A stretch of DNA of 34,184 bases, taken from Ignavibacteriota bacterium. GTDB lineage: Bacteria > Bacteroidota > Ignavibacteria > Tepidaquicellales > Tepidaquicellaceae. The stretch is taken from the NCBI GenBank assembly GCA_020437545.1, contig JAGQWH010000022.1:1-34184 (forward strand), given 5' to 3'. Shown here piece after piece: positions 1 to 9,098 of the stretch. The notes under the pieces are model-generated. The model did not search any database, had not been told where the DNA came from, and saw only the letters and a list, made by a program, of their open reading frames with translations. Position 1 is the stretch's first letter; the number at the start of each line of letters is the position of its first letter. A program made the position numbers and the translations under genes.

Positions 1-994
1 TCATGGCTGTAGTATTCATCATCAGTATTGCAAACAGCACAAGCCCGCAGTGACTTACTGAAGAGTATGCATTGATATATTTAAGATCTTTCTGAACTAT
101 CGCGCCGAATGCTCCATATACTATGCTGATCGATGTGAGTAGAATGAATATCCATGCCATCTCAGATGCGGCTTCGGGCATCAGATACATTGCAACTCTC
201 AGACATCCGTAGCCTCCCATTTTCATAAGCACGCCAGCATGAAGCATTGACACAGCTGTCGGCGCTGATGCGTGACCGTCAGGTGACCAGGTATGAAACG
301 GAAACAATGCCCCGAGCACTCCGAATCCGATGAAGACCATCGGGAAAAATGTCATCTGGGATGCTAATGGAATATTTATCTTTGCGATCTCAAGAATATT
401 AAATGTAAGCGGTCCGCCTTCGAAAGATGCTGAATTTGTATAAACTCCGAGAAGTCCGACTAGTAATACAGCCGAAGCTCCCATCAGCATCAGAGTCAGT
501 TTCATAGCTGAGTACTCTTTTTTACCGCTTCCCCATATTCCTATCAGAAGATACATTGGTATCACTGCTACTTCAAAGAACATGAACATTGTAAACAGAT
601 CAAGCGAAATGAAAAACCCGAATACACCTGTTGCTAAAATTATCAATGAAGCAAAAAATTCTTTCTGCATCTTTTCGACTTTCCATGAAGCAAGAACACC
701 CGTGAACAATATTATACCCGTCAGCACTATAAGCGAAACCGAGATCCCGTCAACTCCCACGGTGTAAAAAATATTGAGGGTCTGAAACCATACATAACTT
801 TTCATGAACAACATCTCGTCAATATTGCCCGAACTTCTTTCGCCGAGATATTCAAACAGCAATACAAATGTAAGTATAAGCTGTATGCCAGTTCCGATTG
901 CTGCAGCTATTCTTACCTGCTCTTTGCTTTTGCCTAATGCAAGAGCAATGACAGTTAAAAGAGGAACAACGATAAGTATGGTAAGAATATCCAA
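1..994 (-). CDS. nuoM: NADH-quinone oxidoreductase subunit M (C-terminal part beyond window)
   Basis: Proton-pumping antiporter-like membrane subunit of complex I. The frame stays open to the left edge, giving about 331 of roughly 500 residues. The protein begins LDILTILIVVPLL. The only start that fits NuoM homologues is TTG at 994-992, 26 bases downstream of the nuoL stop. Visible family marks are the membrane glutamate in MFFEVAVIPMYLLIGIWG and the discontinuous-helix region HTWSPDGHASAPTAVSMLHA followed by the lysine in VLMKMGGYG. It is the last gene of the minus-strand nuo operon seen here. nuoN would be expected beyond position 1, but this cannot be checked. Confidence 0.95.
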   Translation of the reverse strand, partial: MDILTILIVVPLLTVIALALGKSKEQVRIAAAIGTGIQLILTFVLLFEYLGERSSGNIDEMLFMKSYVWFQTLNIFYTVGVDGISVSLIVLTGIILFTGVLASWKVEKMQKEFFASLIILATGVFGFFISLDLFTMFMFFEVAVIPMYLLIGIWGSGKKEYSAMKLTLMLMGASAVLLVGLLGVYTNSASFEGGPLTFNILEIAKINIPLASQMTFFPMVFIGFGVLGALFPFHTWSPDGHASAPTAVSMLHAGVLMKMGGYGCLRVAMYLMPEAASEMAWIFILLTSISIVYGAFGAIVQKDLKYINAYSSVSHCGLVLFAILMMNTTAM

Positions 995-1020
995 TTTAAA
1001 AATTAATTAAATTCTTAATA

Positions 1021-2943
1021 TCAGTTTTTTAAAAAATAAAATATAAGCGCAATTATAATGATCATGCCCGTTACCATTACAAATGCATATTGCTGAAGTT
1101 GTCCGGACTGAAAGCGCTTTATTTTTTCCGAAACAAAATTCGTGACAGATGCTATTCCGTTCATTGTACCATCTACAACATTCCTGTCAAACCATGCAAC
1201 CGGCGTTGAGACCATATTGAATATTATCTTCTTCGTAACGAAAATATAGATTTCATCAATGTAAAATTTCTTATGAACAGTATTATAAAATCCTCCAAGA
1301 GATGCTGCCGCTTTATCAGACAGGTCACTTTCTTTTTTATAAAAAATGAATGCGGCGGTTATTCCGATCAGTCCGACTATAGTTGCAGGGATCGCTATAT
1401 CCCAGTGGATGTGCGAAATAAAAGGAATACCATCCGAAGTGACAAATTCACTAAAAGGTATGAATCCTGTAACTGCTGCCAGTATTGCTAAAATTATAAG
1501 CGGGATCTTCATACTCATTCCTGCTTCGTGAGGAGTGTGTTCATAGGTTGTATTCCTGTTCCAGAATATTCCAAAATAAAGTCTGAACATATAAAACGCC
1601 GATAATCCCGAAACGATTGATTCAAAGTAAAATAAGAAACTGTCCTTTTCCTTTACTGCAACAAGTATCTCATCCTTACTGAAAAATCCTGAAAACGGAG
1701 GTATACCCGATATTGCAAGACAGGCAACTAAAAATGTAATGTGAGTTACCGGCAGATATTTTCTCAGTCCACCCATGCCCGAGATTTCATTTGTATGAAC
1801 TGCGTGTATCACTGCGCCTGCTCCGAGGAACAAGAGTGCTTTGAACATTGCATGTGTGAACAGATGAAACATTGAAGCTGTAAATCCAAGACCGGTTTCA
1901 GCTGCATAACCCGAAACTCCTAGACCAACCATCATTATTCCGATCTGTGAAATTGTTGAGAATGCAAGAACTCTTTTTATGTCAGTCTGTGTGCAGGCAA
2001 TTATTGCAGCAAACATTGAAGTAAATGCGCCGACATAAGCTATCATCTCTAGAGCTACAGGTGCTGATAATGCATACAGCGGGAATAATCTAGCGACAAG
2101 ATAAACTCCTGCTACCACCATAGTAGCAGCATGAATAAGCGCTGATACAGGAGTCGGACCTTCCATAGCGTCAGGGAGCCAGATGTGCAAAGGGAACATA
2201 GCAGACTTTCCTGCGCAGCCTATAAAGACTAAGATCAGAGCCCATGTCATTGAAGACAAGCCCATGAATAAAACTGATGAACCGGCTGTGATCGCGGATC
2301 CGTTTACGTTTGTAAGTTCAACAAAATCAAAAGTACCTGTCAGGGATGACAGTAATAATATTCCGATAAGAAATCCAAGATCTGCAAAACGCGTGACAAT
2401 GAAAGCTTTTTTAGCAGCCGCAACTGCTGAAGGTCTGTTGTAATAAAATCCTATAAGAAGGTAAGAAGAAACACCAACGAGTTCCCAGAAAATATAGGTC
2501 TGAAAGATGTTGGTGGAAATCACTAGTCCCATCATTGCAAATGTGAACAGTGACAGGAATGAATAATATCTGGAAAATCCACCTTCGTTATGCATGTAAC
2601 CGAGACTGTAAATATGCACCATCAGTGAAACAGTTGATATCACGACAAGCATCATTACCGAAATAGGATCAAGAAGGATTCCCATTTTTATAAAGAGACT
2701 GTCCGTGAACCTCAGCCATTCGGCATCATAAACTATTATTTTACCAAATACACCGTCAACTTTTCCATTAACAAAAAAATAATCGTAAGCTGTTATATAT
2801 GAAATTATCGATACAACTGATAAACTTACAACACCGGTTATTCCTGAAATAATCGGCTTAAGTTTTCCTCCGGCTAAACCTATCAGAAGGAAAGTTGCAA
2901 AAAGTATCAGCGGTATTAATAGAGTAAAAGTATAACCTTCCAT
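1021..2943 (-). CDS. nuoL: NADH-quinone oxidoreductase subunit L
   Basis: Distal antiporter-like membrane subunit of complex I, 640 aa, a normal length for NuoL. It has many membrane helices. The conserved glutamate lies in IFWELVGVSSYLLIGFYY (E154), and the motif LHIWLPDAMEGPTPVSALIHAATMV is the core proton-channel region. The long C-terminal part, with a lateral amphipathic helix and a last membrane span near the end, is typical of NuoL and separates it from NuoM and NuoN. The ATG start at 2943 lies 5 bases after the nuoK stop, so translation is probably coupled. Confidence 0.97.
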   Translation of the reverse strand: MEGYTFTLLIPLILFATFLLIGLAGGKLKPIISGITGVVSLSVVSIISYITAYDYFFVNGKVDGVFGKIIVYDAEWLRFTDSLFIKMGILLDPISVMMLVVISTVSLMVHIYSLGYMHNEGGFSRYYSFLSLFTFAMMGLVISTNIFQTYIFWELVGVSSYLLIGFYYNRPSAVAAAKKAFIVTRFADLGFLIGILLLSSLTGTFDFVELTNVNGSAITAGSSVLFMGLSSMTWALILVFIGCAGKSAMFPLHIWLPDAMEGPTPVSALIHAATMVVAGVYLVARLFPLYALSAPVALEMIAYVGAFTSMFAAIIACTQTDIKRVLAFSTISQIGIMMVGLGVSGYAAETGLGFTASMFHLFTHAMFKALLFLGAGAVIHAVHTNEISGMGGLRKYLPVTHITFLVACLAISGIPPFSGFFSKDEILVAVKEKDSFLFYFESIVSGLSAFYMFRLYFGIFWNRNTTYEHTPHEAGMSMKIPLIILAILAAVTGFIPFSEFVTSDGIPFISHIHWDIAIPATIVGLIGITAAFIFYKKESDLSDKAAASLGGFYNTVHKKFYIDEIYIFVTKKIIFNMVSTPVAWFDRNVVDGTMNGIASVTNFVSEKIKRFQSGQLQQYAFVMVTGMIIIIALIFYFLKN

Positions 2944-2948
2944 TATAA

Positions 2949-3263
2949 TTAATATTTCATTTCATTTACTTTTTCGACGTCTATCATTCTTACTTTTCTG
3001 TAAAGACTTATTATTATAGCAATAGCGACTGCAACCTCGACTGCAGCAATTCCGATTACAAACATGGCAAAGAACTGTCCCTGAAGATTTTCCGGATAGA
3101 GAAATTTATTCACAGCCACGAAATTAATGTTGACCGAGTTAAGAATGAGCTCGGCTGACATTAACATCGTGATCAGATTCTTTCTAGTCAGGAATCCGTA
3201 AATACCCGTAAACAGCATCAGAGTGCTTACTATAAGAAAATGTTCTATGCTTATGTTTTCCAT
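2949..3263 (-). CDS. nuoK: NADH-quinone oxidoreductase subunit K
   Basis: Small three-helix membrane subunit of complex I (MrpC-like), 104 aa, the usual length. Both conserved membrane glutamates needed for proton transfer are visible, at E38 (MSAELILNSVNINF) and E76 (AAVEVAVAIAIII). It lies 18 bases after nuoJ and 5 bases before nuoL, inside the operon. Confidence 0.97.
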   Translation of the reverse strand: MENISIEHFLIVSTLMLFTGIYGFLTRKNLITMLMSAELILNSVNINFVAVNKFLYPENLQGQFFAMFVIGIAAVEVAVAIAIIISLYRKVRMIDVEKVNEMKY

Positions 3264-3281
3264 AAGAAAATTTAAAAAAAT

Positions 3282-3788
3282 TTAATTTTGGGTTTCTCTT
3301 TTTGCCAGTACTATCGCACCTATCATCGCTGCAAGAAGCAGAATACTTATCACTTCAAACGGCAGCACAAAACCGCCGTCACCATAACTCAGAAGATCCG
3401 TACCGATCTTGCTCATACTTGTATTTATTTCAATATCCGACTTTTCCTTAAAACCGTAATCCAGTATTGTCGAAATGCAGATCAGCGCTCCGGCTAAAAC
3501 TGCAACGAATGAAAAAAACTTTTTCCTGTTTCCGGTAGCTTCCAGCCTTTCATTAACATGGCTTGTAAGCATGATCGAAAAAATTATAAGCACAACTATA
3601 CCGCCTGCATATACTGTAAGCTGTACTGCTGCGAGAAAATTAAAATTAAGTAAAAAGAAAAAACCTGCTGTTGCCAGTAATACTGTTAAAAGATATACCG
3701 CAGCCCTCAGTATTTTTCGTGTCGTTACTGTTAACACTGAAAATATTACGATCATTGAAGCAAGTATGTAGAATACGATCTGTTCCAT
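3282..3788 (-). CDS. nuoJ: NADH-quinone oxidoreductase subunit J
   Basis: Membrane subunit of complex I, 168 aa with five predicted helices. The stretch QLTVYAGGIVVLIIFSIML is the characteristic NuoJ segment containing the pi-bulge helix used in coupling. The C-terminal helix ISILLLAAMIGAIVLAKR is also typical of the family. The gene sits between nuoI (7-base gap) and nuoK (18-base gap), the standard order. Confidence 0.95.
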   Translation of the reverse strand: MEQIVFYILASMIVIFSVLTVTTRKILRAAVYLLTVLLATAGFFFLLNFNFLAAVQLTVYAGGIVVLIIFSIMLTSHVNERLEATGNRKKFFSFVAVLAGALICISTILDYGFKEKSDIEINTSMSKIGTDLLSYGDGGFVLPFEVISILLLAAMIGAIVLAKRETQN

Positions 3789-3795
3789 TTAAATT

Positions 3796-4281
3796 TTATT
3801 TTATTCCCTGCATAATTTTCGATCCGGGTTTATTCAGTACTTTTGTTAACTCCGAACGGTCAAAGACCGAGTGTTCATATGTCTGAGCCATTTTGATGGC
3901 ATCAGTCGGACAGGCAAGTATGCAGAGATTACAAAAGGTGCACATCTGCAAGTGATATACAAAAGTATCAATGATCTTTTTTGGTTTGCCGGTTTCTTCA
4001 TCAATGGCTTTGTCGCTTATGATCTCAATAGTGCCGTTTGGACATGCAAGTTCACATGCAGAACATCCGGTGCATTTATGTTCATTATTCTCATCGTGAA
4101 TCAAAACGACTTCACCGCGAAATCTTTCAAACATTTTCAGCGTGTCCCTGTTCTCAGGATACTGCTGAGTAATGATCTCACTTGGATGTGTTACATAATG
4201 CCCGGTCACTTTCATCCCTGTGAATAGCGACTTTACTCCATTATATATATCCGAAAAATATTTTTTTATACTGCTTAGCAA
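3796..4281 (-). CDS. nuoI: NADH-quinone oxidoreductase subunit I (two [4Fe-4S] ferredoxin-like)
   Basis: Peripheral-arm iron-sulfur subunit of complex I, 161 aa. Two CxxCxxCxxxCP motifs are seen, CTGCSACELACPNG and CTFCNLCILACPTD, which bind clusters N6a and N6b. The start is TTG at 4281. The N-terminus it gives (LSSIKKYFSDIYNGVKSL) matches the usual NuoI start. The first internal ATG, at residue 23, would remove the amphipathic N-terminal helix. In mRNA sense the DNA just upstream is a period-7 AT-rich repeat that runs up to this TTG. Confidence 0.96.
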   Translation of the reverse strand: MLSSIKKYFSDIYNGVKSLFTGMKVTGHYVTHPSEIITQQYPENRDTLKMFERFRGEVVLIHDENNEHKCTGCSACELACPNGTIEIISDKAIDEETGKPKKIIDTFVYHLQMCTFCNLCILACPTDAIKMAQTYEHSVFDRSELTKVLNKPGSKIMQGIK

Positions 4282-4442
4282 ATTTTAAATTTTAAATTTC
4301 AAATCAATATGTTTCTATAATCATAATTCTCTATAAATGACAAAAACATGATTGCAATTATTTCAAAATAATAAATTCTATATTATTGCAATTATTCCAA
4401 AACTATTCATAATACTCATTCCAAAACATTCCAAATCATAGT
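4282..4442. repeat. AT-rich spacer between nuoH and nuoI with period-7 repeat
   Basis: This is the 161-base gap between nuoH and nuoI, where some operons of this kind carry only a few bases. The part next to nuoI reads as imperfect copies of AAATTTT/AAATTTC with a 7-base period. The remainder is low-complexity DNA rich in ATTCCAAA and CAATTATT. No open frame with subunit-like content was found, so no nuoE, nuoF or nuoG is hidden here. Confidence 0.6.
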
Positions 4443-5531
4443 TTAAAAGTGGAAATCGGTCAACACCACTATCGACATCAGAAGTATATTCATAATATTC
4501 AGCGGAAGCAGATACTTCCATTCAAGAGTAAGCATCTGATCGATCCTTAATCTCGGGAATGTCCACTTGAACCACATCAATAAAAATATTATTGCCGACA
4601 CTTTCATAAAGAACCATATAACCGGCGGTATCAGATCCATCGCATTATTAAAGAATTCAATGTTGCCGATATGCAGCGGCATCCATCCTCCGAAGAAGAT
4701 CGTTGCGCCGACTGCTGCTATTATGAACATATTCACATACTCAGCAAGAAAAAAGTATGCGAATTTAATACCCGAATATTCAGTATGAAAACCTGCAGTG
4801 AGTTCTGATTCAGCTTCTGCCATATCAAACGGACCCCTGTTACTTTCGGCAGTACTTGCAACAATAAAAATTATGAATGCAATTATCGCAGGAATGTGAC
4901 CTCTGAATATCCACCAGCCCTCGCGCTGACTTTCAACAATTACAGAAAGCTGAAGACTTCCGGAAAGAACTACAATCGTCAGCAGAGATAAAATAACAGA
5001 CAACTCATAACTCACGATCTGCGCTCCGCTTCTCATTGCTCCTATTAGCGAATATTTATTGTTACTCGACCAGCCTGCAAGCAGGATACCTGTAACTCCT
5101 ATTGAGGAAACTGCAACTATATAAAAAATACCTATATCAAAATCCACAGCCTGAAGACCTTTAGAGAACGGGATCAAAGAGATTGCCATTACAGGCGCAA
5201 TCATTACAATAAATGGCGCAAGGTTGAAAAGGAATTTATCGGAATCCTTTGTCATCAATGGTTCTTTGAAGATCAGCTTTATAATATCAGCAACAGTCTG
5301 AGCTGTGCCCCATTTACCGACACGCATCGGTCCGAGTCTCTGCTGGAATAAAGCGCACACTTTTCTTTCAATATATACCAGCGACAATCCAAGCAAAGCA
5401 ATAAATCCCAGGAAGCATGCAGCGACTATGACCATTCCAATTATATTGCCTGCAACAGGAGAGAATGTCTCACTTAGGAACGCATGTATGTTATTTATAA
5501 AATCCGAAAAGTCGTATATGCTGAATCCCAT
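4443..5531 (-). CDS. nuoH: NADH-quinone oxidoreductase subunit H
   Basis: Membrane subunit of complex I that forms the quinone chamber with NuoB and NuoD, 362 aa, about eight helices. The family marks YIERKVCALFQQRLGPMRVG and the acidic loop AEAESELTAGFHTEYSG, which links the quinone site to the membrane charges, are both visible. The gene follows nuoD directly, with 69 bases between. The usual nuoEFG genes for the NADH-oxidising module are missing from this position. Confidence 0.97.
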   Translation of the reverse strand: MGFSIYDFSDFINNIHAFLSETFSPVAGNIIGMVIVAACFLGFIALLGLSLVYIERKVCALFQQRLGPMRVGKWGTAQTVADIIKLIFKEPLMTKDSDKFLFNLAPFIVMIAPVMAISLIPFSKGLQAVDFDIGIFYIVAVSSIGVTGILLAGWSSNNKYSLIGAMRSGAQIVSYELSVILSLLTIVVLSGSLQLSVIVESQREGWWIFRGHIPAIIAFIIFIVASTAESNRGPFDMAEAESELTAGFHTEYSGIKFAYFFLAEYVNMFIIAAVGATIFFGGWMPLHIGNIEFFNNAMDLIPPVIWFFMKVSAIIFLLMWFKWTFPRLRIDQMLTLEWKYLLPLNIMNILLMSIVVLTDFHF

Positions 5532-5600
5532 TTTTGTAATTTTAAATGCGGAGAAAATTATTATTAATTATTTCCGCGGGTAAAAATTAATTATTAAAAT

Positions 5601-6716
5601 CTACCTGTCAATATCAGGTATCACAAGATCAAGCGTTGACATTATCGCTACAAGATCCGCTATCTTGAATCCTCTTGCCATTTTATCCAGAGCTGATAGA
5701 TTAGAAAAACCCGGTGATCTGAATTTCACACGATAAGGATTTTTCTTGTTATCGCTGATAATATAAACTCCAAGTTCTCCACGCGGAGTCTCCACTCTCT
5801 GGTAATACTCTCCGGGAGGAAGTTTAATGACGGCTTTTGTTTTTGCTTTATATTCACCTTCGGGAATGTTGTCTATAAGCTGCTCAATGATCTTCATCGA
5901 TTCCCACATCTCAGCTATTCTTGCCTGATATCTCGCAAAGCAGTCACCTTCCATGAAAAGTATCTCCTTAAAATCAACTCTGTCATAAGCGCTGTAAGGA
6001 TTTTTTTTCCGAACGTCACAGGAAAAACCCGATGCTCTGCCGGACGGACCGGTTACACCGTAAGAGATGGCATCTTCTTTTGATAAATATCCGATGCCTT
6101 TAGTTCTCTCAGTGAAAATTACATTACCCGTAAGAAGTTCGTCGTATTCGGGTAATTTCTTTTTGAAATGTTCTAAAAATTGTTTTGTCCTGTTCTGAAA
6201 GTTTGGATGAATATCAAACATCAGACCGCCCGGAACATTATAATTCATGGTAAGTCTTGCGCCGCAGGTCTCTTCAAAAATATCAGTGATCATTTCACGG
6301 TCACGGAATCCGTAAAGGAATGTAGTAATAGCACCGAGATCCATTCCCATTACTCCCCACCATAGCTGATGAGAAGAAAGTCGTGTTAATTCGGAAATGA
6401 TAGTGCGTATAACTTTCACACGCTCCGGAACTTCAAGCTCAAGACCTTTCTCTACAGTAAGACAAACAGCTTCGTTATTAATGTGACAGCCGAGATAATC
6501 CATTCTGTCAGTCAGATGAACCACCTGCTGATACGAATCCTTCTCACACATTTTCTCAATCGAGCGATGTATGAATCCGAGATGCGGTTCAACTTTTTTA
6601 ATGATCTCGCCGTCCAGAGTAAGCATAAGCCGGAGCACGCCGTGAGTAGAAGGATGCTGCGGACCCATATTAATGAAGTATTCCTGTGTTTCGATATTTT
6701 GTGCGACTTCTTCCAT
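5601..6716 (-). CDS. nuoD: NADH-quinone oxidoreductase subunit D
   Basis: The 49-kDa-type subunit of complex I, related to NiFe hydrogenase large subunits, that lines the quinone-reduction site. It is 371 aa, slightly shorter than many. The N-terminal signature NMGPQHPSTHGVLRLML contains the quinone-site histidine, and the C-terminus ends in IPDIDR as usual. It is a separate protein from NuoC, not a NuoCD fusion. The ATG at 6716 is 210 bases from the nuoC stop, a gap filled with repeats. Confidence 0.97.
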   Translation of the reverse strand: MEEVAQNIETQEYFINMGPQHPSTHGVLRLMLTLDGEIIKKVEPHLGFIHRSIEKMCEKDSYQQVVHLTDRMDYLGCHINNEAVCLTVEKGLELEVPERVKVIRTIISELTRLSSHQLWWGVMGMDLGAITTFLYGFRDREMITDIFEETCGARLTMNYNVPGGLMFDIHPNFQNRTKQFLEHFKKKLPEYDELLTGNVIFTERTKGIGYLSKEDAISYGVTGPSGRASGFSCDVRKKNPYSAYDRVDFKEILFMEGDCFARYQARIAEMWESMKIIEQLIDNIPEGEYKAKTKAVIKLPPGEYYQRVETPRGELGVYIISDNKKNPYRVKFRSPGFSNLSALDKMARGFKIADLVAIMSTLDLVIPDIDR

Positions 6717-6719
6717 TGC

Positions 6720-6806
6720 AGATTTATCTTGCCTCTAAGGCTCTATGTCTCAAAGCTTTTAACAACTAAGCTTTTAACCACTAAGACCTAAAGACACTAA
6801 GAAAAT
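6720..6806. repeat. Intergenic ACTAAG-type repeat element
   Basis: Between nuoC and nuoD, ahead of the heptamer array, is a stretch with recurring ACTAAG and GACxxxAAGACAC words (ACTAAGCTTTTAACCACTAAG and similar). On the minus strand it reads as repeated CTTAGTG/CTTTGAG-like words. It does not code for anything visible. It may be the remains of a dispersed short repeat. Confidence 0.4.
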
Positions 6807-6829
6807 TTTTGTTTTTTTTACTTCTAATT

Positions 6830-6926
6830 CTTAATCTTTTAACTTTTAACTTTCAACTTTCAACTTTTAACTTTCAACTTTTAACTTTCAACTTTTAACT
6901 TTCAACTTTCAACTTTCAACTTTCAA
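6830..6926. repeat. Heptamer tandem array (AACTTTC/AACTTTT)
   Basis: About a dozen copies of a 7-base unit, AACTTTC or AACTTTT on the plus strand (TTGAAAG/TTAAAAG in nuoC mRNA sense). The array starts directly after the TAG stop of nuoC and fills much of the nuoC-nuoD gap. Copies vary mostly at the last base. Confidence 0.9.
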
Positions 6927-7388
6927 CTAAAGCTCTACTATATTCACCGGATCCACATAATCTTTCCTCATCGGATATCCCACCCAGTCATCTTCGAGAA
7001 ATATTCTTCTGAGATCAGGGTGATTTAGAAATTTTATCCCGAAGAGATCATAGACTTCCCTTTCATGAAATTCTGCGGTTTTCCAAATATCACACAAAGT
7101 TTCAACTTCCGGATTTTCCCTGTCATCTATTTTAACTTTCATCACGACAGTATGGTCATTCTTTGTTGAATACAAATGATATACGACCATCATATGCGTA
7201 ACCCAGTCAACGCCTGTAAGACAGAACATGTAGTCAAAAGACAGATCCGGATCGGAATTAAATTGTTCGGCAAGTTTACGGAGATCCGCAGGTAAAACTG
7301 TTACATTAAGAAATTCATAAACGGGGTCAGTAAATTCAGCTGACGGGACAATGGTTAAAATTTTTTGTTTCAGATCGTCATTATTCAT
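6927..7388 (-). CDS. nuoC: NADH-quinone oxidoreductase subunit C
   Basis: The 30-kDa-type peripheral subunit of complex I, 153 aa. The C-terminal signature EREVYDLFGIKFLNHPDLRR, followed by GYPMRKDY, is diagnostic. It has no fused NuoD domain. The gene is 50 bases after nuoB. Its stop codon TAG touches a heptamer repeat array. Confidence 0.96.
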   Translation of the reverse strand: MNNDDLKQKILTIVPSAEFTDPVYEFLNVTVLPADLRKLAEQFNSDPDLSFDYMFCLTGVDWVTHMMVVYHLYSTKNDHTVVMKVKIDDRENPEVETLCDIWKTAEFHEREVYDLFGIKFLNHPDLRRIFLEDDWVGYPMRKDYVDPVNIVEL

Positions 7389-7438
7389 ATATCGTTGCTC
7401 TCAGGTAATTGTATTTTAATTTTAAGATTCACAAAAAA

Positions 7439-8023
7439 CTATTCATAATCTTTAGTGTGATCAACCGGATGCTTAATTGATTCTTTCTTTATCTTTTTCT
7501 GAAGCTGCATTATTCCGTAAAGCAAAGCTTCAGGTCTTGGCGGACAGCCGGGAACATACACATCCACCGGTATGATATGATCCGCTCCTTTAACTACTGA
7601 ATAAGAATTATAATAAAAAGGACCGCCTGATGTAGCACAGGCGCCCATTGCAATTACATATTTCGGATCAGCCATCTGATCATAAAGTCTTTTCAAAACG
7701 GGAGCCATTTTATTTACTATCGTACCGGCAATGACTATTAAGTCAGCCTGCCTTGGAGTAGCACGTGCAACTTCCGTGCCGAAGCGCGACCAGTCATGTC
7801 TTGAAGCTCCTGTCGCCATCATCTCAATAGCACAGCAGCTTGTACCGAATACTAATGGCCATAAAGAATTTGCCCGTGACCAGTTGATGATATCGTCCAC
7901 AGTTGTGACGACTATATTTCCCCCCGGAGTAGGTGTGACAGTTCCGGGAAATGCTTTTTTTTCCAATGTGTCCTGTAAAGTAGTATCTGTATTTTTATCG
8001 GCAGCAGTATCCATTAATCCCAT
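7439..8023 (-). CDS. nuoB: NADH-quinone oxidoreductase subunit B
   Basis: Peripheral subunit that binds cluster N2, the last electron carrier before quinone. The four ligands are visible in [19 protein letters not shown] and PGCPPRPE with the usual spacing. Three in-frame ATGs occur at 8044, 8023 and 8014. The one at 8023 is chosen for two reasons. AGGAG lies seven bases before it, and the N-terminus MGLMD matches the MGLxD start of related NuoB proteins. From here the protein is 194 aa and overlaps the end of nuoA by 10 bases. The start at 8044 would add seven residues. Confidence 0.93.
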   Translation of the reverse strand: MGLMDTAADKNTDTTLQDTLEKKAFPGTVTPTPGGNIVVTTVDDIINWSRANSLWPLVFGTSCCAIEMMATGASRHDWSRFGTEVARATPRQADLIVIAGTIVNKMAPVLKRLYDQMADPKYVIAMGACATSGGPFYYNSYSVVKGADHIIPVDVYVPGCPPRPEALLYGIMQLQKKIKKESIKHPVDHTKDYE

Positions 8024-8364
8024 TTCAATGCTCCTTTCTGCCATGCATAAAGTAATCCTAAAGAGACAATAATAAGAAAGATAAGAATCTCAATGAATGC
8101 AACCAATCCGAGTTCACCCATTACGACAGCCCAGGGAACCATGAAAATCGTCTCGACATCAAAAATTAAAAACAGGATTGCGAAAAGGTAGTAGCCAACT
8201 TTGAACTGAACCCAGGATTCACCTTTTGTAGGAATCCCGCATTCATAGGTTTCATCTTTGACTGCGTTTTTGGAAGTTGGTGCGACAAGCTCTGATACTA
8301 TAATACCACCGCCGACCATTACTACTCCGGCGATGAAAAAAACTATTAGACTTTCGGTGCTCAT
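8014..8364 (-). CDS. nuoA: NADH-quinone oxidoreductase subunit A
   Basis: Small membrane subunit of complex I, 116 aa, three helices. The loop between helices 1 and 2, with the segment [15 protein letters not shown], carries the conserved cysteine region near the quinone channel. The segment [16 protein letters not shown] is typical of NuoA helix 2. It is the first gene of the operon and overlaps nuoB. Confidence 0.96.
   Translation of the reverse strand: MSTESLIVFFIAGVVMVGGGIIVSELVAPTSKNAVKDETYECGIPTKGESWVQFKVGYYLFAILFLIFDVETIFMVPWAVVMGELGLVAFIEILIFLIIVSLGLLYAWQKGALKWD
8031..8035 (-). promoter_or_regulatory. Shine-Dalgarno site that decides the nuoB start
   Basis: On the minus strand, AGGAG (inside AGAAAGGAG) lies seven bases upstream of the ATG at 8023. 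The site is inside the nuoA coding sequence. It is one of few clear ribosome binding sites in this window. Confidence 0.7.
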
Positions 8365-8392
8365 AATTTCCGGAATTTGATTTAAAGTAATA

Positions 8393-8400
8393 CAAAATTA
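8393..8400 (-). promoter_or_regulatory. Possible -7 element for the nuo operon
   Basis: On the minus strand, TAATTTTG matches the TAnnTTTG -7 consensus known from Bacteroidetes promoters. It lies about 30 bases before the nuoA start. No convincing -33 TTG is placed at the usual distance, so this is only a candidate. Confidence 0.25.
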
Positions 8401-8520
8401 ATCAAAGCAATCAATTAAATAAATGGAAATATTTTATAAGTTTGTAAAGTATATAATCTCAAAATGTAAGATGAAAATAAAAGGGCAAGAAAAAATATTG
8501 AGAAAAATATTATCTGAAAT

Positions 8521-8620
8521 TTATTTAGAATACCGCGAGACATACTGATCAAGTAAATTCCTTATTTTCAGAATATGATGTTTTGGAATCAGGAAGAAGG
8601 AAGAAGAAAGATCAATTCCC
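8521..8620 (-). pseudogene. Relic of a BrnA/CopG-like antitoxin gene (C-terminal end)
   Basis: Read on the minus strand, the frame ending in TAA at 8521-8523 gives KIRNLLDQYVSRYSK. This is almost identical to the C-terminus of the intact antitoxin-like gene at 13308-13547 (VIRNLLDQYVSRYSD). Upstream of this block the similarity fades, apart from a possible SSFF patch, and no start codon or N-terminal half remains. The relic overlaps the beginning of the DUF5694-like fragment on the other strand. It is read as a decayed second copy of the same family. Confidence 0.65.
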
Positions 8621-8914
8621 GATACAAATCTTCTTGAATATTTCAAGCACTCAAATTCCAAAGAATCACATCAATACGCTTATGGTGTTTATCTGACCGG
8701 AGATTTTAAATCAGATAAACAAAGAGGTGCAGATATAATTTCAATGTGGTGGTACAACAGGAATTTAAGAATTTTCAGAAATATACAGGACATGACAGAA
8801 GGTAAGGAAGACAGGATACTTTAGATTACAGGAAACAGGCATGCTTCTGTTTTGAGACAGCTTCTTGAATCTTCACCCGAATATGAATTTACAGAGTTTG
8901 ACAGTTTGGAATAG
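8612..8914 (+). pseudogene. Broken DUF5694-like gene (C-terminal fragment with in-frame stop)
   Basis: The frame reads SIPDTNLLEYFKH, then RGADIISMWWYNRNLRIFRN, then DRIL, a TAG stop at 8822-8824, then ITGNRHASVLRQLLESSPEY, ending with TAG at 8912-8914. The words RGAD..WWYNRNLRIF and GxxHxxxLRQLLExSP resemble the C-terminal part of the DUF5694 family (TraB-like, function unknown). That assignment is from memory of the family. The N-terminal half and a start codon are absent, and the usual GAGH motif is GNRH. It is a decayed gene, not a short functional one. Confidence 0.7.
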
Positions 8915-9098
8915 TATTATAAAAAATAATGAGTCACTTACTAACTTCATTCCACATTTATAAGATTTAGATCCATTCATGCAGAATTCAGAAAAAAGTT
9001 TTGAAAATTTGAATTTATTATTTTCATTTATTAGTATAAGTTCATATCAAAATTGAATCCCTGACCGGTATTTTCAATATTTTCTTTTCCGGAATTAA

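Noticed and set aside
4282-5600. Hidden nuoE, nuoF or nuoG near nuoH
   Set aside because: The gaps around nuoH are 161 and 69 bases and contain only AT-rich repeats, with no room for these genes.
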